A stretch of DNA of 64,000 bases from Labrenzia sp. CE80 (GTDB lineage: Bacteria; Pseudomonadota; Alphaproteobacteria; Rhizobiales; Stappiaceae), in the NCBI RefSeq assembly GCF_009650605.1, contig NZ_WAJT01000004.1:186001-250000 (forward strand), read 5' to 3'. The translations under genes were made by a program, and so were the position numbers. The notes under the pieces are model-generated. The model was not told the origin of the DNA. It saw only the letters and a program-made list of their open reading frames with translations, and ran no database searches. Positions within the stretch are counted from its first letter, which is position 1; the number at the start of each line of letters is the position of its first letter. Shown here in pieces: positions 34,560 through 43,270 of this stretch.

Positions 34560-34577
34560 CTGTTCCCCGGGGAACAG
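34560..34577. promoter_or_regulatory. Perfect 18-bp palindrome, CRP-geometry operator candidate
   Basis: CTGTTCCCCGGGGAACAG contains TGTTC-N6-GAACA, the same spacing as TGTGA-N6-TCACA. It lies between the Crp/Fnr gene and the orphan operon, centred about 88 bp before the 287-residue gene. That fits activation if transcription starts near 34527. Confidence 0.6.
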
Positions 34578-34600
34578 GTGCATAAATTAGTTCCGTAGGG

Positions 34601-35290
34601 TCAGGTGTCAGTCGGGGACGAGAAGCGTCCGAGGGTTTCAGGGCTTGTGATCCTGATCTGCCCAGCCTCAATCCGGATTGCACCAGCTTCTTTGAACACC
34701 TGAAGATGACCATTCACTTTCGGCCGAGTTGCATTGGTGAGCTGTGCCAGTCGCTCCTGCGTGAAATACGTGGGGTAGAACAGCATGAGCTTTGCTTCAT
34801 CAAGAAAGAGGCTCAACAAGAGGCGGGCCAATCTTGCGCGGAGCGAATACAAGGAAAGAACTTCAACTTTTTCAATCGCTTGCCGATACGCGTCGAACAT
34901 TCCTTGGTGTAAGGCAGCGTTGAACGGTGCCTCATCAAGGATCATGCGAAGCGTTGAATTCGGGACTTGAAGAACGGTGGCGTTGGTTTCTGCAATATGA
35001 TCGGCAGGCGACACCGTGCCTTCCAAAATACTGCCCAAGCCCACGAGATCTCGATCGGTGCACATTCTCAAGATCACCTCGCGTCCGCTCCAAGACGTCA
35101 GAGAGACTTTGACAAGACCAGCGGTGATGAGCATGAGCGAGCTTTGTGATGCGCCCTTTCTTAAGAGAGGGGTGCCTTGTTTGAAACGGCGTGTTGTTGC
35201 GCGTGACGCGACGAAGCTTTGCACCGTTGAATCAAGCTTACAAAAGAGGCTGCACTGCGAAACGATTTCCAAGCGTTCGCTTTCGTCCAC
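34601..35290 (-). CDS. Crp/Fnr-family transcriptional regulator
   Basis: The protein has a cyclic-nucleotide-type beta barrel (FKQGTPLLRKGASQSSLMLITAGLVKVSL, GREVILRMCTDRDLVGLGSILEG), the long dimer helix and a C-terminal helix-turn-helix (YFTQERLAQLTNATRPKVNGHLQVFKEAGAIRIEAGQIRI). No N-terminal Fnr-type Cys cluster for an iron-sulfur centre is evident; the few cysteines are not in the C-x2/3-C-x7-C pattern. A TTG at 35308 extends the frame, but the GTG at 35290 has CTGGAG upstream and is used (229 residues). It is encoded directly upstream of the orphan operon on the same strand. Confidence 0.85.
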   Translation of the reverse strand: MDESERLEIVSQCSLFCKLDSTVQSFVASRATTRRFKQGTPLLRKGASQSSLMLITAGLVKVSLTSWSGREVILRMCTDRDLVGLGSILEGTVSPADHIAETNATVLQVPNSTLRMILDEAPFNAALHQGMFDAYRQAIEKVEVLSLYSLRARLARLLLSLFLDEAKLMLFYPTYFTQERLAQLTNATRPKVNGHLQVFKEAGAIRIEAGQIRITSPETLGRFSSPTDT

Positions 35291-35710
35291 GGTACACTCC
35301 AGATACAACCGTAGCTTTTACTTGGTCATCGTTTTAGCTCGCTCAAGCATCGAGAAAGCTGAAAGGTAGATTTATCTGATCATGACAACTTTAAGTATAT
35401 TATAATGGAGCAATATTCCCCAATGGCAATGGCGTGAATAGGAGAGATTAATACCTCAAAATCTCGCTTTACATGCGGGTGTTCTGAATAGCTGCGGCAA
35501 ATCATATCGAATAAGTTGAGTGATCAATCGTGACTTTATGAGAGATGAATATTTTGGCAGTGGCGATTTTCCATCGGCGCGTTTTCCGTTCGAATGGCAA
35601 AGCGGGTTCATCTTCGGTTCATCCGCGTTATCGTACGAGGGATTTTGTGACTTCGAACCCGGTTGCTCTGACGGCATTGGGAATTGATAATTTTGCGGGT
35701 GGACACGCTT
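35291..35710. other. AT-rich divergent intergenic region
   Basis: This 420-bp region lies between the Crp/Fnr gene and the SH3-MliC gene. It is clearly more AT-rich than its surroundings (for example 35370-35460) and contains several poor short frames that I do not support. It should contain both promoters. No RNA gene or strong palindrome is seen. Confidence 0.4.
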
Positions 35711-36640
35711 ATGCGACTTTCTTCAATTTTTTCGGCCTGCGTGCTTCTGGCTTTTTCTTCTTCTGCTCACGCGTCGCCGGATGTTGATTTCCCACAACCT
35801 GGCTATTCCTACGGCGGCAAGGTTCGCAGCGGTCCGGGCATGCAGTATCGGCAAATCGGTAGCCTGCAGGAAGGCAACAGGATCAACATCCTCAATGGCA
35901 CCGGCGTAATGATGAATGGCTATGAGTGGTTCGAGATCCGCTATCGCAATGGCCGGACCGGCTATCAGTGGGGCGGAATCATGTGCTCGCAAAACCATTA
36001 TCCGACCATCTTCAGGGTTTGCGACGGGCCGAAGCTAAAGGTGCAAGGGTCTCCCAAGTCCCAGTCGCCTACGGCACCAGCTGGTCAGCCCGGTGTGAAC
36101 GGATATGATGCTGCGAAAGTCCTTCATCCAGGCGGCAGCTTCACGGCCGTTAGCGGCGGGCAGTGGCGGGAAGCCGATGCAAACGGACGGGTCAATTTCT
36201 ATTTCCAGGAACAGTCCCGGGATGAATGGTCCGTGTATCTGTTCGATGCCTCCCGCAATGTCTCGCTGCAACTGGACCTGCATCGCCGACAGGTGCTTTA
36301 CGGTGTTGGCAATGCGGCCAAGACGGTGCTTTACCCGATTACGGCATCTTATGCGCAGGGTTGGTCCTCGACTCCGCCGGTGACTGCACAGCAGTTGCCG
36401 CGTCGCTCAAACACGGTTCATTATATCTGCGAGGAAGGTCTTCCCTTGACGGTGACCTATGTAAACAGCGGCAGGGGGCATGCACTGTTCACCATCGATG
36501 GCTCGCCAGAAGAGAGGCTTGACGAGGCGGTCTCTGGATCCGGGGCTCGCTACACAAATGGTCGCTACACTCTCTACAGCAAAGGCAATACCGCCATTTT
36601 GGAGCATCCCAGCGGTCTCGACAAATGCGTCGCACGCTAA
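35711..36640 (+). CDS. Exported SH3-domain protein with C-terminal MliC lysozyme-inhibitor domain
   Basis: The 309-residue protein starts at the ATG at 35711 (MRLSSIFSACVLLAFSSSAHAS, a signal peptide); a TTG at 35684 is less likely. A bacterial SH3-like domain follows (about 35-105: GGKVRSGPGMQYRQIGSLQEGNRINIL and the C-x-C-rich end). Next comes a middle beta-rich domain (about 135-225) with FTAVSGGQWREADANGRVNFYFQE. The C-terminal MliC/PliC-like domain (about 235-309) has YICEEGLPLTVTYVN, GSGARYTNGRYTLYSKG and a final DKC, giving the family's disulphide. MliC domains inhibit C-type lysozyme, so a role in envelope defence against host or predator lysozyme is likely. Confidence 0.82.
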   Translation: MRLSSIFSACVLLAFSSSAHASPDVDFPQPGYSYGGKVRSGPGMQYRQIGSLQEGNRINILNGTGVMMNGYEWFEIRYRNGRTGYQWGGIMCSQNHYPTIFRVCDGPKLKVQGSPKSQSPTAPAGQPGVNGYDAAKVLHPGGSFTAVSGGQWREADANGRVNFYFQEQSRDEWSVYLFDASRNVSLQLDLHRRQVLYGVGNAAKTVLYPITASYAQGWSSTPPVTAQQLPRRSNTVHYICEEGLPLTVTYVNSGRGHALFTIDGSPEERLDEAVSGSGARYTNGRYTLYSKGNTAILEHPSGLDKCVAR

Positions 36641-36702
36641 TTCTGGCTTTGGTCGACGGGCATATCGGACGTCGCTGAAGCTTCCGCGGCGCTGCGTAGG
36701 GG

Positions 36703-38808
36703 TTATAAGTCCACGTCGGCCTGAAGGTGTTCCGTCATGTTCGCCGCAGTCATTGGCCTTGCGCAGTAGAACCCCTGAACTTCGTCGCAGCCCAGGTCTC
36801 TCACCCTGGATTCAAGTTCCGCGTTCTCAATGCCCTCTGCAACGATGCTGACCTCCATCAGCTTGCACATGGCGATCATCATTTTGACAATGGGTTCGCT
36901 GCGCGGCAGATCCTTGATCAGGCTCCGGTCGATTTTGACACAATCGGCAGCCATGTCGTTCAGGCGCGCAAAGTTCGAGTAACCTGTACCGAAGTCGTCG
37001 ATGGCAATCTTCACGCCGAGTTTGTGCAGTGCCTTCAGATTCTGGTGCACCGTCTTGTCGCCCTCCACCAGGAGGGTCTCTGTCATCTCCAGCTCCAGTC
37101 CGGAACTGTTGCAGCCAAACTCTTCCAGCGCGTCTTGAACCTGTTCGGCAAAATCTAAGCTGCTGAGCTGGCGTTGGGATACATTGACGGAAACAAAGAT
37201 CTCGATCCCCTGACTGCGCCAGCTTTTCTGTTGCTTCAGCGCGTTGCGTAGAATCAAAAGCCCCAGGTCATTGATCAGTCCGGTCTTTTCACAAAGTCCA
37301 ATAAAGGCGTCGGGCATCATGAGCCCACGCTTGGGATGGTTCCAGCGGGCGAGTGCTTCCACGGCGACAATGCGGTTCGTCGCCAGGTTAACCCGAGGCT
37401 GATAATAGGCGACGAAATCACCTCTCTTCAGGCTTTCACGGATGTCCGTCAGGGTCTCAAGCTCGGTTTCCTGATCCTGCTTCATGCGGGCGTCGAAATA
37501 GCGATAGCGGTTTCGCCCTGCGGCCTTCGCCTGGTACATGGCCATGTCCGCGTTCTTCATCAGTTCCTGGGCCGTTTCGCCATCCTGTGGCCAACGCGCG
37601 ATTCCAATGCTTGGTGTGACGGAAAGCTTGCGACCGTCATGACGGACAGGAAGAGACAAGGCATCCAGGATCCTGCCGGCAATATTGCAAAGCTGTTGGG
37701 GATCGTCTTCCGGAACAGTAGCAAGAAGCAGGAATTCGTCGCCACCGAGCCGGACGACCTTATCGGTGCCTTCGCAGATGACGCGCAGGCGCTTGGCAAC
37801 ACGTATCAGCATCGTGTCGCCATGGCTGTGGCCAAGCGTGTCGTTGATCGCCTTGAACTGATCCAGGTCGATGAAAAACACACCGACGATGTTGCCGTCT
37901 GCTTCGGCCTGGGCCGTCATCTGCTGGTGGAGGATCGGCAGATGGATCCGATTGGACAGGCCTGTCAGCGGATCGGTATAGGCTTGTGATTTCGCCCGTG
38001 CCTCGGCTTCCTTGAGGTCGCTGACATCGGTCTCGCTGACGTGGATCGATGGCACGCCTGATACGGGGTCGTGGCACGTGCGCGCTGTCACCTCATGCCA
38101 CCTTTCGCCCTTGGTGGTGGCAACTTTGGTGATGACGCTGGTCTGCCCATTCGCCCTAAGCGTCTTCAGGAGCTTGTCGAAATCCCGCTTGCGGACGAAG
38201 CGGCTATGGAGATGCGCCTTTGGCGCATCGAAGGCAGCACGGGCCGCCGGATTGAGATAAAGCGCCTCGCCATTCTCTTCATGCAAAGAGATCATCAGCT
38301 GGGTGTGGAGCAGCGCATCAGAACTGCGAATGGTGTCCGGCTGCTCGAGGACTTCGTCGTGGCCCTCGCAGAGCATGGCCATTCTGCCATCGTCAAGTTC
38401 GATGCCGACGTAACGCACCCTGATCGACTTCGGAACACCCTGCGGATACAGCGTCCAAACCTCGGAAAAGGTTGCATCATGCTCGATGAAGTCGGCCTGA
38501 AACTGCTTTACGCGCTGGGAGACGGAGGGCGACATGTCGGCCTTCAGGTTTCTGGCTTGTAGCTCCTCGAGGTCGGCGGCGTCCCAGACTGCCAGCGCTG
38601 CATGGTTTGCCCAGACAACGCGGCTTTCATCGATGTCGAAAACCCAGATCGCGGTTTCAAGACGGTTGAGGATTGCGCTCTTGTCGGCCACACCCGAAAG
38701 GGTCACCGCGTCGCCATTGTCTTCGCTTGAGACATTTGCAACTGAGCGGTTCACCAGGGATGTCTCCGGGCTTTGCGCCAACCATATTCCGTCTCGGCCA
38801 AGGCTCAA
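36703..38808 (-). CDS. PAS-GGDEF-EAL cyclic-di-GMP signalling protein
   Basis: The 701-residue protein has a PAS-like N-terminus (about 45-150, VFDIDESRVVWANHAALAVWDA), a second PAS-like segment (about 165-265), a GGDEF domain with intact GGDEF at 355-359, and an EAL domain with EAL at 484-486. The EAL catalytic set is present (EMTETLL, DDFGTGYSN, KIDRSLI, AEGIEN). Both diguanylate cyclase and phosphodiesterase activities are thus possible. The inhibitory I-site before GGDEF reads EGTD in place of RxxD, so product inhibition may be lost. There are no membrane helices. The start is a TTG at 38808 close to ACGGAG and is not secure. Confidence 0.9.
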   Translation of the reverse strand: MSLGRDGIWLAQSPETSLVNRSVANVSSEDNGDAVTLSGVADKSAILNRLETAIWVFDIDESRVVWANHAALAVWDAADLEELQARNLKADMSPSVSQRVKQFQADFIEHDATFSEVWTLYPQGVPKSIRVRYVGIELDDGRMAMLCEGHDEVLEQPDTIRSSDALLHTQLMISLHEENGEALYLNPAARAAFDAPKAHLHSRFVRKRDFDKLLKTLRANGQTSVITKVATTKGERWHEVTARTCHDPVSGVPSIHVSETDVSDLKEAEARAKSQAYTDPLTGLSNRIHLPILHQQMTAQAEADGNIVGVFFIDLDQFKAINDTLGHSHGDTMLIRVAKRLRVICEGTDKVVRLGGDEFLLLATVPEDDPQQLCNIAGRILDALSLPVRHDGRKLSVTPSIGIARWPQDGETAQELMKNADMAMYQAKAAGRNRYRYFDARMKQDQETELETLTDIRESLKRGDFVAYYQPRVNLATNRIVAVEALARWNHPKRGLMMPDAFIGLCEKTGLINDLGLLILRNALKQQKSWRSQGIEIFVSVNVSQRQLSSLDFAEQVQDALEEFGCNSSGLELEMTETLLVEGDKTVHQNLKALHKLGVKIAIDDFGTGYSNFARLNDMAADCVKIDRSLIKDLPRSEPIVKMMIAMCKLMEVSIVAEGIENAELESRVRDLGCDEVQGFYCARPMTAANMTEHLQADVDL

Positions 38809-39654
38809 AACTCCGTCAGGAAGCTGAAACAGTTGGAAGCGTCTGGATGCAGCGCTTCAGGCTGAATATTGTTTAAGCACCAGACCTTAGAGGAAGATCG
38901 TTTAAATAATCTTCCCGGGGGGAAATTTCGGCGATTTTGATTGTCGCTGCGGAGCGATCAGACAACCAGGACGTAGTCCGCCGCAGGATCTCTCCCCGGC
39001 GTTTTGGCTGGTCTGAATTTCCCGCTCATACGGGATGGCAGGCGCTCCGGACTTGCCGGGAGCAGTTGGGAATGTGGGATGTGCAAGGCCGTTGCGCCTG
39101 CCCAGGTTCCGTGTCCCAAATGACTGAACTTGCGTCTTTCTCTTTTCTGCGCGCCGGAAGTAGAGCGTCCTCCGGTTTGCCAGATACGAGACGCGCCTGA
39201 GAAATACAGCGTCACTCCCCGCTGCAGGTTCAAGCTGCCAGTCACCGGTGCCCGCTACCGTCCGTTACACGGCCGAGAGCCCCTCGAAACCCGGTCCCCG
39301 CCACCGCGAACGGACGGTCCATCAGCGGCCCCGTGATGGCAGGAACGGGATCAATGATACGACAGGTTCTGAGGTCGAGGATAAGTTTCGGCTATTCATT
39401 GGCAGTCGGTGTGTTTTCAATGCCTTTGGAGGGGCCTATCCCCGCCGGAATGAGGGATAAGGTCTATTCAACCCTTCGCCGTCACCCTCGGGCGCATCCC
39501 AAGGAGCCACTCCTTCAGTCGTCGCGGTGAGGCTATTGGGATCGCAGGGGCAGGTCTGACAAGAACGAAGCGGCGGTGAGCGCGCATTCGGCGTAGCCAC
39601 TTGCTACAAATCACGTTATGCACGGGATCACCAGAACGAAACGGGAATCACTGC
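38809..39654. other. Long non-coding stretch between GGDEF-EAL and helicase genes
   Basis: This 846-bp region is the longest without a supportable gene. Several frames of 65-95 codons occur on both strands, but none has a good ribosome site with plausible protein composition. A hairpin GAAGCG/CGCTTC near 38838-38861 precedes the GGDEF-EAL gene. GC-rich segments at 39230-39345 could fold. I find no tRNA, tmRNA, SRP or RNase P consensus. A non-coding RNA or decayed gene remains possible. Confidence 0.4.
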
Positions 39655-40776
39655 ATGGCCTGGTCGCCGGAACAGGAAAAGGCGTTGAGCGAAACAGCTG
39701 CCTGGCTGAAGCGCGGGGACCGGCAGGTTTTCCGCCTGTTCGGTTTTGCCGGTACGGGCAAGACCACGCTTGCACGGCATCTGGCCGAGGGCATCGACGG
39801 GGACGTCTGCTTCGGCGCTTTCACCGGAAAGGCGGCGCATGTGCTCCGGCAAAAGGGCTGCGAGGACGCAGGCACCATCCATTCGATGATCTACCGGCCG
39901 CGCTCCTCGAAAGAGGAAGAAGAGACGGACGATGATGCGGATGACACGGGACCGCAGTTCGCGATCAAACGGGACAGCGCGGCGGCGAGTGCGAAGCTGA
40001 TTGTCATCGACGAGTGTTCCATGGTGGACGAAGACCTGGGCAAAGACCTTCTGTCCTTTGGCACGCCGGTTCTTGTGCTGGGCGATCCGGCGCAGCTGCC
40101 GCCGGTCAAGGGCGGTGGCTATTTCACCGAGGCCGAGCCGGATGTGATGCTGACGGAAGTGCATCGTCAGGCTCAGGACAACCCGATCGTGCGCATGTCC
40201 ATGGATATCCGCGAAGGTGGAAAGCTGGACTATGGCGAGTATGGCGAGAGCCGCGTCATTCACCGGCGGGACATCGACAAGGACCAGATTTTGGCTGCGG
40301 ATCAGGTTCTCGTCGGCACCAACAAGACGCGGCGGCTTTACAATGGCCGGATCCGCGAATTGAAGGAATTCTCGACGCCGATGCCGGCGGTTGGCGACAA
40401 GCTGGTCTGCTTGCGCAACGACAAGACCAAAGGGTTGCTCAATGGCGGATTGTGGTCAGTGAAGCGTCTGCGCCCGCCGCGTGGTAACACTCTGCGCTTC
40501 GACGTCGTGCCGGAGGATGAGGCAGGCAAGACAACCGTCAAGGTGCGGGTGCTGCCGGCAATGTTCGAAGATGGCGCGGAAGCCATTCCCTATGCGATCC
40601 GGCGCAAGGCGGATGAGTTCGATTATGGCTACGCGCTAACCGTTCACAAGGCGCAGGGCTCACAGTGGGATGACGTGGTGCTCTTTGATGAAAGCTGGGC
40701 CTTTCGCGAACACAAGGATCGGTGGCTTTACACTGCGGTGACCCGCGCGGCTGAACGCATCACTGTCGTGCGTTAG
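39655..40776 (+). CDS. RecD-like superfamily 1 DNA helicase
   Basis: The 373-residue ATPase has Walker A GFAGTGKTTLA (30-40), Walker B IVIDECSMVDE, motif III GDPAQLPPV, a UvrD-C-like domain with the SH3-like insert, motif V LTVHKAQGSQWD and motif VI LYTAVTRAAER. It is half the size of RecD2 and lacks an N-terminal extension. It resembles the short RecD/Dda-like helicases often annotated as ATP-dependent exonuclease homologues. It probably unwinds DNA 5' to 3' in repair or replication restart. An upstream frame adds 18 codons; the ATG at 39655 is preferred. A Glu/Asp-rich insert (SSKEEEETDDDADD) sits after motif Ia. Confidence 0.87.
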   Translation: MAWSPEQEKALSETAAWLKRGDRQVFRLFGFAGTGKTTLARHLAEGIDGDVCFGAFTGKAAHVLRQKGCEDAGTIHSMIYRPRSSKEEEETDDDADDTGPQFAIKRDSAAASAKLIVIDECSMVDEDLGKDLLSFGTPVLVLGDPAQLPPVKGGGYFTEAEPDVMLTEVHRQAQDNPIVRMSMDIREGGKLDYGEYGESRVIHRRDIDKDQILAADQVLVGTNKTRRLYNGRIRELKEFSTPMPAVGDKLVCLRNDKTKGLLNGGLWSVKRLRPPRGNTLRFDVVPEDEAGKTTVKVRVLPAMFEDGAEAIPYAIRRKADEFDYGYALTVHKAQGSQWDDVVLFDESWAFREHKDRWLYTAVTRAAERITVVR

Positions 40777-40781
40777 ATCGC

Positions 40782-41399
40782 TTAAACAGTGTAGCGGACC
40801 TTCTCGTCCTCGGGCAGGGCGGATAGCGCAACCTCGACCATTGCATCTAGCTCGGACAGGGGAAGCCCGGAACGCGCCATCGCACCGATCGCAGCAGATT
40901 GTCCGGTGAAAAAATTGGCCAGCGCCAGGGTGTCAGCCTTCTTGGAGAGCTCTCCGTCTGCTTTTGCGTGGTCCAGTCTTTCAAGGTAAGCGTCACGCCG
41001 CTTCGCATTCATCTGCGCCAGATATTCGCTGATGCGATCCTTTTCCCCCGCGCATTCAAAGGTGCTGTTGATGACAAAGCAGCCCATGGGCAGCCCGCTG
41101 CCCTTGAGCGAATGCATCATTCCAGAAAGGGATTGGCGCAGTGCCTCCTTGAGGGGTGTCGAGGGGGAAAACAATTTCTCCAGCATCGGGCTGACGACGG
41201 TCTCATCATAGTGCTCGAGCGCCTTCTGGAAGATCTGTTCCTTGTCTCCCAGGTTTGCGTAGAGCCCAGGTTTGGCCATCCCGGTCGCTTTCACCAAATC
41301 GGCCATCGATGTGCGTTCAAAGCCCTTGTCCCAATAGAGCTGCATGGCTGACTCCAGCGCGGTGTCAGGATCAATTTTTCTCGGGCGGCCTCTGGTCAT
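40782..41399 (-). CDS. TetR/AcrR family regulator of the adjacent SDR gene
   Basis: The 205-residue protein has the TetR helix-turn-helix ALESAMQLYWDKGFERTSMADLVKATGMAKPGLYANLGDKEQIF and a C-terminal domain of the AcrR/RutR-like group with a conserved GCFVINSTFEC. It is divergent from an SDR gene. Two TAC(C/T)GATCGGTA palindromes stand in the 132-bp gap, a very common design in which the repressor controls itself and a detoxifying oxidoreductase. It abuts the helicase gene tail-to-tail (5 bp). Confidence 0.9.
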   Translation of the reverse strand: MTRGRPRKIDPDTALESAMQLYWDKGFERTSMADLVKATGMAKPGLYANLGDKEQIFQKALEHYDETVVSPMLEKLFSPSTPLKEALRQSLSGMMHSLKGSGLPMGCFVINSTFECAGEKDRISEYLAQMNAKRRDAYLERLDHAKADGELSKKADTLALANFFTGQSAAIGAMARSGLPLSELDAMVEVALSALPEDEKVRYTV

Positions 41400-41430
41400 C
41401 CTGGTTTCCAGTTTTGATCTTCAATTATTG

Positions 41431-41442
41431 TACTGATCGGTA
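41431..41442. promoter_or_regulatory. TetR operator site 1 (TACTGATCGGTA)
   Basis: This near-palindrome differs in one base from the perfect copy at 41484. It is 32 bp upstream of the tetR start and is the expected site for autorepression. Confidence 0.65.
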
Positions 41443-41483
41443 TTTTATTCTCTTGAAAGCCGGATTCAAGGCTCTTAATTAAA

Positions 41484-41495
41484 TACCGATCGGTA
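41484..41495. promoter_or_regulatory. TetR operator site 2 (TACCGATCGGTA)
   Basis: This perfect 12-bp palindrome lies 37 bp upstream of the SDR start. Centres of the two sites are 53 bp apart, about five helical turns. Repeat and symmetry are seen; binding is inferred from TetR operators of similar form. Confidence 0.7.
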
Positions 41496-41531
41496 CTAAT
41501 TTAAGTGACCGACGCATTGAGGATCGGGTTT

Positions 41532-42272
41532 ATGAGCAAGATTGAAGGAAAGACGGCCCTGGTAACCGGGGCCAATCGTGGGATTGGCAAGGCTTTCGTA
41601 AAAGAGCTGCTCGACCGCGGCGTCGCCAAGGTCTATGCGGCTGCACGCAAGCCGGAAAGCCTTGAAGGCCTGGTTGCTGAAAGCAGCGGTCGGGTTGTTG
41701 CGATCAAGCTGGACGTCACCAGCGCGGAGGATGTGGCGGCCGCCGCCGCGCACACGGATGTCTCCCTTCTGATCAACAATGCCGGCACTGCGGCATTTTC
41801 CGGGTTCGTCAATGGGGATGCCATCGCGCAGGGTCGTTCGGAAATGGACACCAACTATTTTGGCACGCTTAGAGTGTCGCAGGCCTTTGCCCCGGCGCTA
41901 AGGGCCAATGGCGGCGGTGCGATCATAAACCTCGGATCAATCGCTTCCTTGGTCAATTTCCCGGTTCTTGGCACCTATAGCGCCTCCAAGGCGGCGGTCC
42001 ATTCGCTGACCCAAGGCCTCAGGGCGGAACTCGCCGGGCAGGGCACGACCGTGGTTGGCGTCTATCCCGGACCGGTCGACACGGACATGGCGGAAAAGTT
42101 TGACGCAGACAAGACGGCGCCGCTGGAGGTTGTCCGGCAGATCTTTGATGCTCTGGAAAAGGGAGAAGAAAGCGTTTTCCCGGATCCAACATCGGCGCAG
42201 CTTTACGGCCAGTTGGTGGCGGATCCGGATGCCACAGCAAAGTTTGTTGGCGCATCCTATCTGCCAGCTTGA
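41532..42272 (+). CDS. Short-chain dehydrogenase/reductase
   Basis: The 246-residue SDR has the cofactor motif TGANRGIGKAF, NNAG in LLINNAGTAAF, the catalytic serine in IINLGSIASL, and YSASK (Y-x3-K) with the family's PG motif in GVYPGPVDTDM. The cofactor pattern (R after GAN) suggests NADP(H). A longer frame begins at 41505; the ATG at 41532 with GAGGA upstream is preferred. It is divergent from its presumed TetR repressor. The substrate is unknown. Confidence 0.9.
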   Translation: MSKIEGKTALVTGANRGIGKAFVKELLDRGVAKVYAAARKPESLEGLVAESSGRVVAIKLDVTSAEDVAAAAAHTDVSLLINNAGTAAFSGFVNGDAIAQGRSEMDTNYFGTLRVSQAFAPALRANGGGAIINLGSIASLVNFPVLGTYSASKAAVHSLTQGLRAELAGQGTTVVGVYPGPVDTDMAEKFDADKTAPLEVVRQIFDALEKGEESVFPDPTSAQLYGQLVADPDATAKFVGASYLPA

Positions 42273-42291
42273 TCATTCCAAGATGGTCTTC

Positions 42292-42317
42292 GGGAGCGTG
42301 TCTGCGGAGACGCTCCC
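42292..42317 (+). terminator. GC hairpin after the SDR gene
   Basis: GGGAGCGT and ACGCTCCC pair around a 10-nt loop 20 bp past the stop. No T-run follows, so terminator activity is uncertain. Confidence 0.4.
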
Positions 42318-42478
42318 GCTGCTGCCAGCCTCATATCAAATACACTGAGACCTGCGCGGTTCGAGCCCAGCAGTTAGCGGTAATATATTGAGCTTCATTT
42401 GCACTGAATTGGAGTCTGGCATGGGCTAAAGTGGGGTGCTGCCTGATAGTGGGCCTGCCGAACTGCGAGACTGAACTG

Positions 42479-43270
42479 ATGCCATCTGATATCCGCCTGC
42501 TCGTCCGTGCCGATGACGCTGGCTCAAGCCTATCTTCCAACTTTGGATGCCTTGAGGCCTGCGTCGAGGGAATAGCCCGCAGTGTCGAGGTCATGATGCC
42601 CTGTTCATGGGTCACGCATGCGGCAAGCCTTTTCAATGCGCGGCCAGAGATTGATGTCGGCATTCATTTAACTCTGACGAGCGAATGGGATTCGGTAAAA
42701 TGGCGGCCACTGACGCCTGCGAAAAGTCTCACAGACAAGCACGGAAACTTCCTTCCACTCGTGTTGCCCCGGGAGTACGACAGCAGGCGGTGTCTGGCGG
42801 ATGCGGACTGGTCGCTTGATGAGATTGCGAGCGAATTCAAGGCGCAAGTCTCGCTGGGCGTGGCCATGTTTCGCGGTGTCTCACACGTCAGTTCACACAT
42901 GCTGAAACACTTCAAAGACCTTGATCCAAAGATCGGGGAAGTGATCGCAGACATTTGCGATGATTTCGGCCTGGCAGATGATGCGTTTGGAAACGGATTG
43001 CCCAGGATCGAAGGCTATCCGAAGTATCCAAGAGATGCGGAGAGCCGGATTGCGGCCTTCAAACAGCAGGTCTCCGTGTTGTCTCCGGGAACATACATTT
43101 TCATCGACCATCCTGCGATCGAAACGGCGGAGCTCGCAGCGACTGGACATGAGGGGTATCAGGACGTCGCGGCCGACCGCATTTCCTGTCTGCAGACGCT
43201 GACAAGTGATGCGCTGAAGCAGCATCTCGATGACGTGGGCGTCGATCTGATCAGCTACAGAGACCTTTAG
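42479..43270 (+). CDS. YdjC/ChbG-family carbohydrate deacetylase
   Basis: The 263-residue protein shows the YdjC pattern: an early metal-binding ADD (LLVRADDAGSS), VGIHLTLTSEWDSVKWRPL with the metal-ligand histidine, SHVSSHMLKHFKD with further histidines, and FIDHPAIET near the end. The family removes N-acetyl groups from chitooligosaccharides and related sugars with a divalent metal. The ATG at 42479 is preferred over an earlier one at 42431. Neighbours give no pathway; substrate specificity is open. Confidence 0.88.
   Translation: MPSDIRLLVRADDAGSSLSSNFGCLEACVEGIARSVEVMMPCSWVTHAASLFNARPEIDVGIHLTLTSEWDSVKWRPLTPAKSLTDKHGNFLPLVLPREYDSRRCLADADWSLDEIASEFKAQVSLGVAMFRGVSHVSSHMLKHFKDLDPKIGEVIADICDDFGLADDAFGNGLPRIEGYPKYPRDAESRIAAFKQQVSVLSPGTYIFIDHPAIETAELAATGHEGYQDVAADRISCLQTLTSDALKQHLDDVGVDLISYRDL

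Noticed and set aside
38958..39245. 95-codon minus-strand frame in the long gap
   Set aside because: No ribosome site, no family pattern, and overlapping frames on the other strand look equally random.
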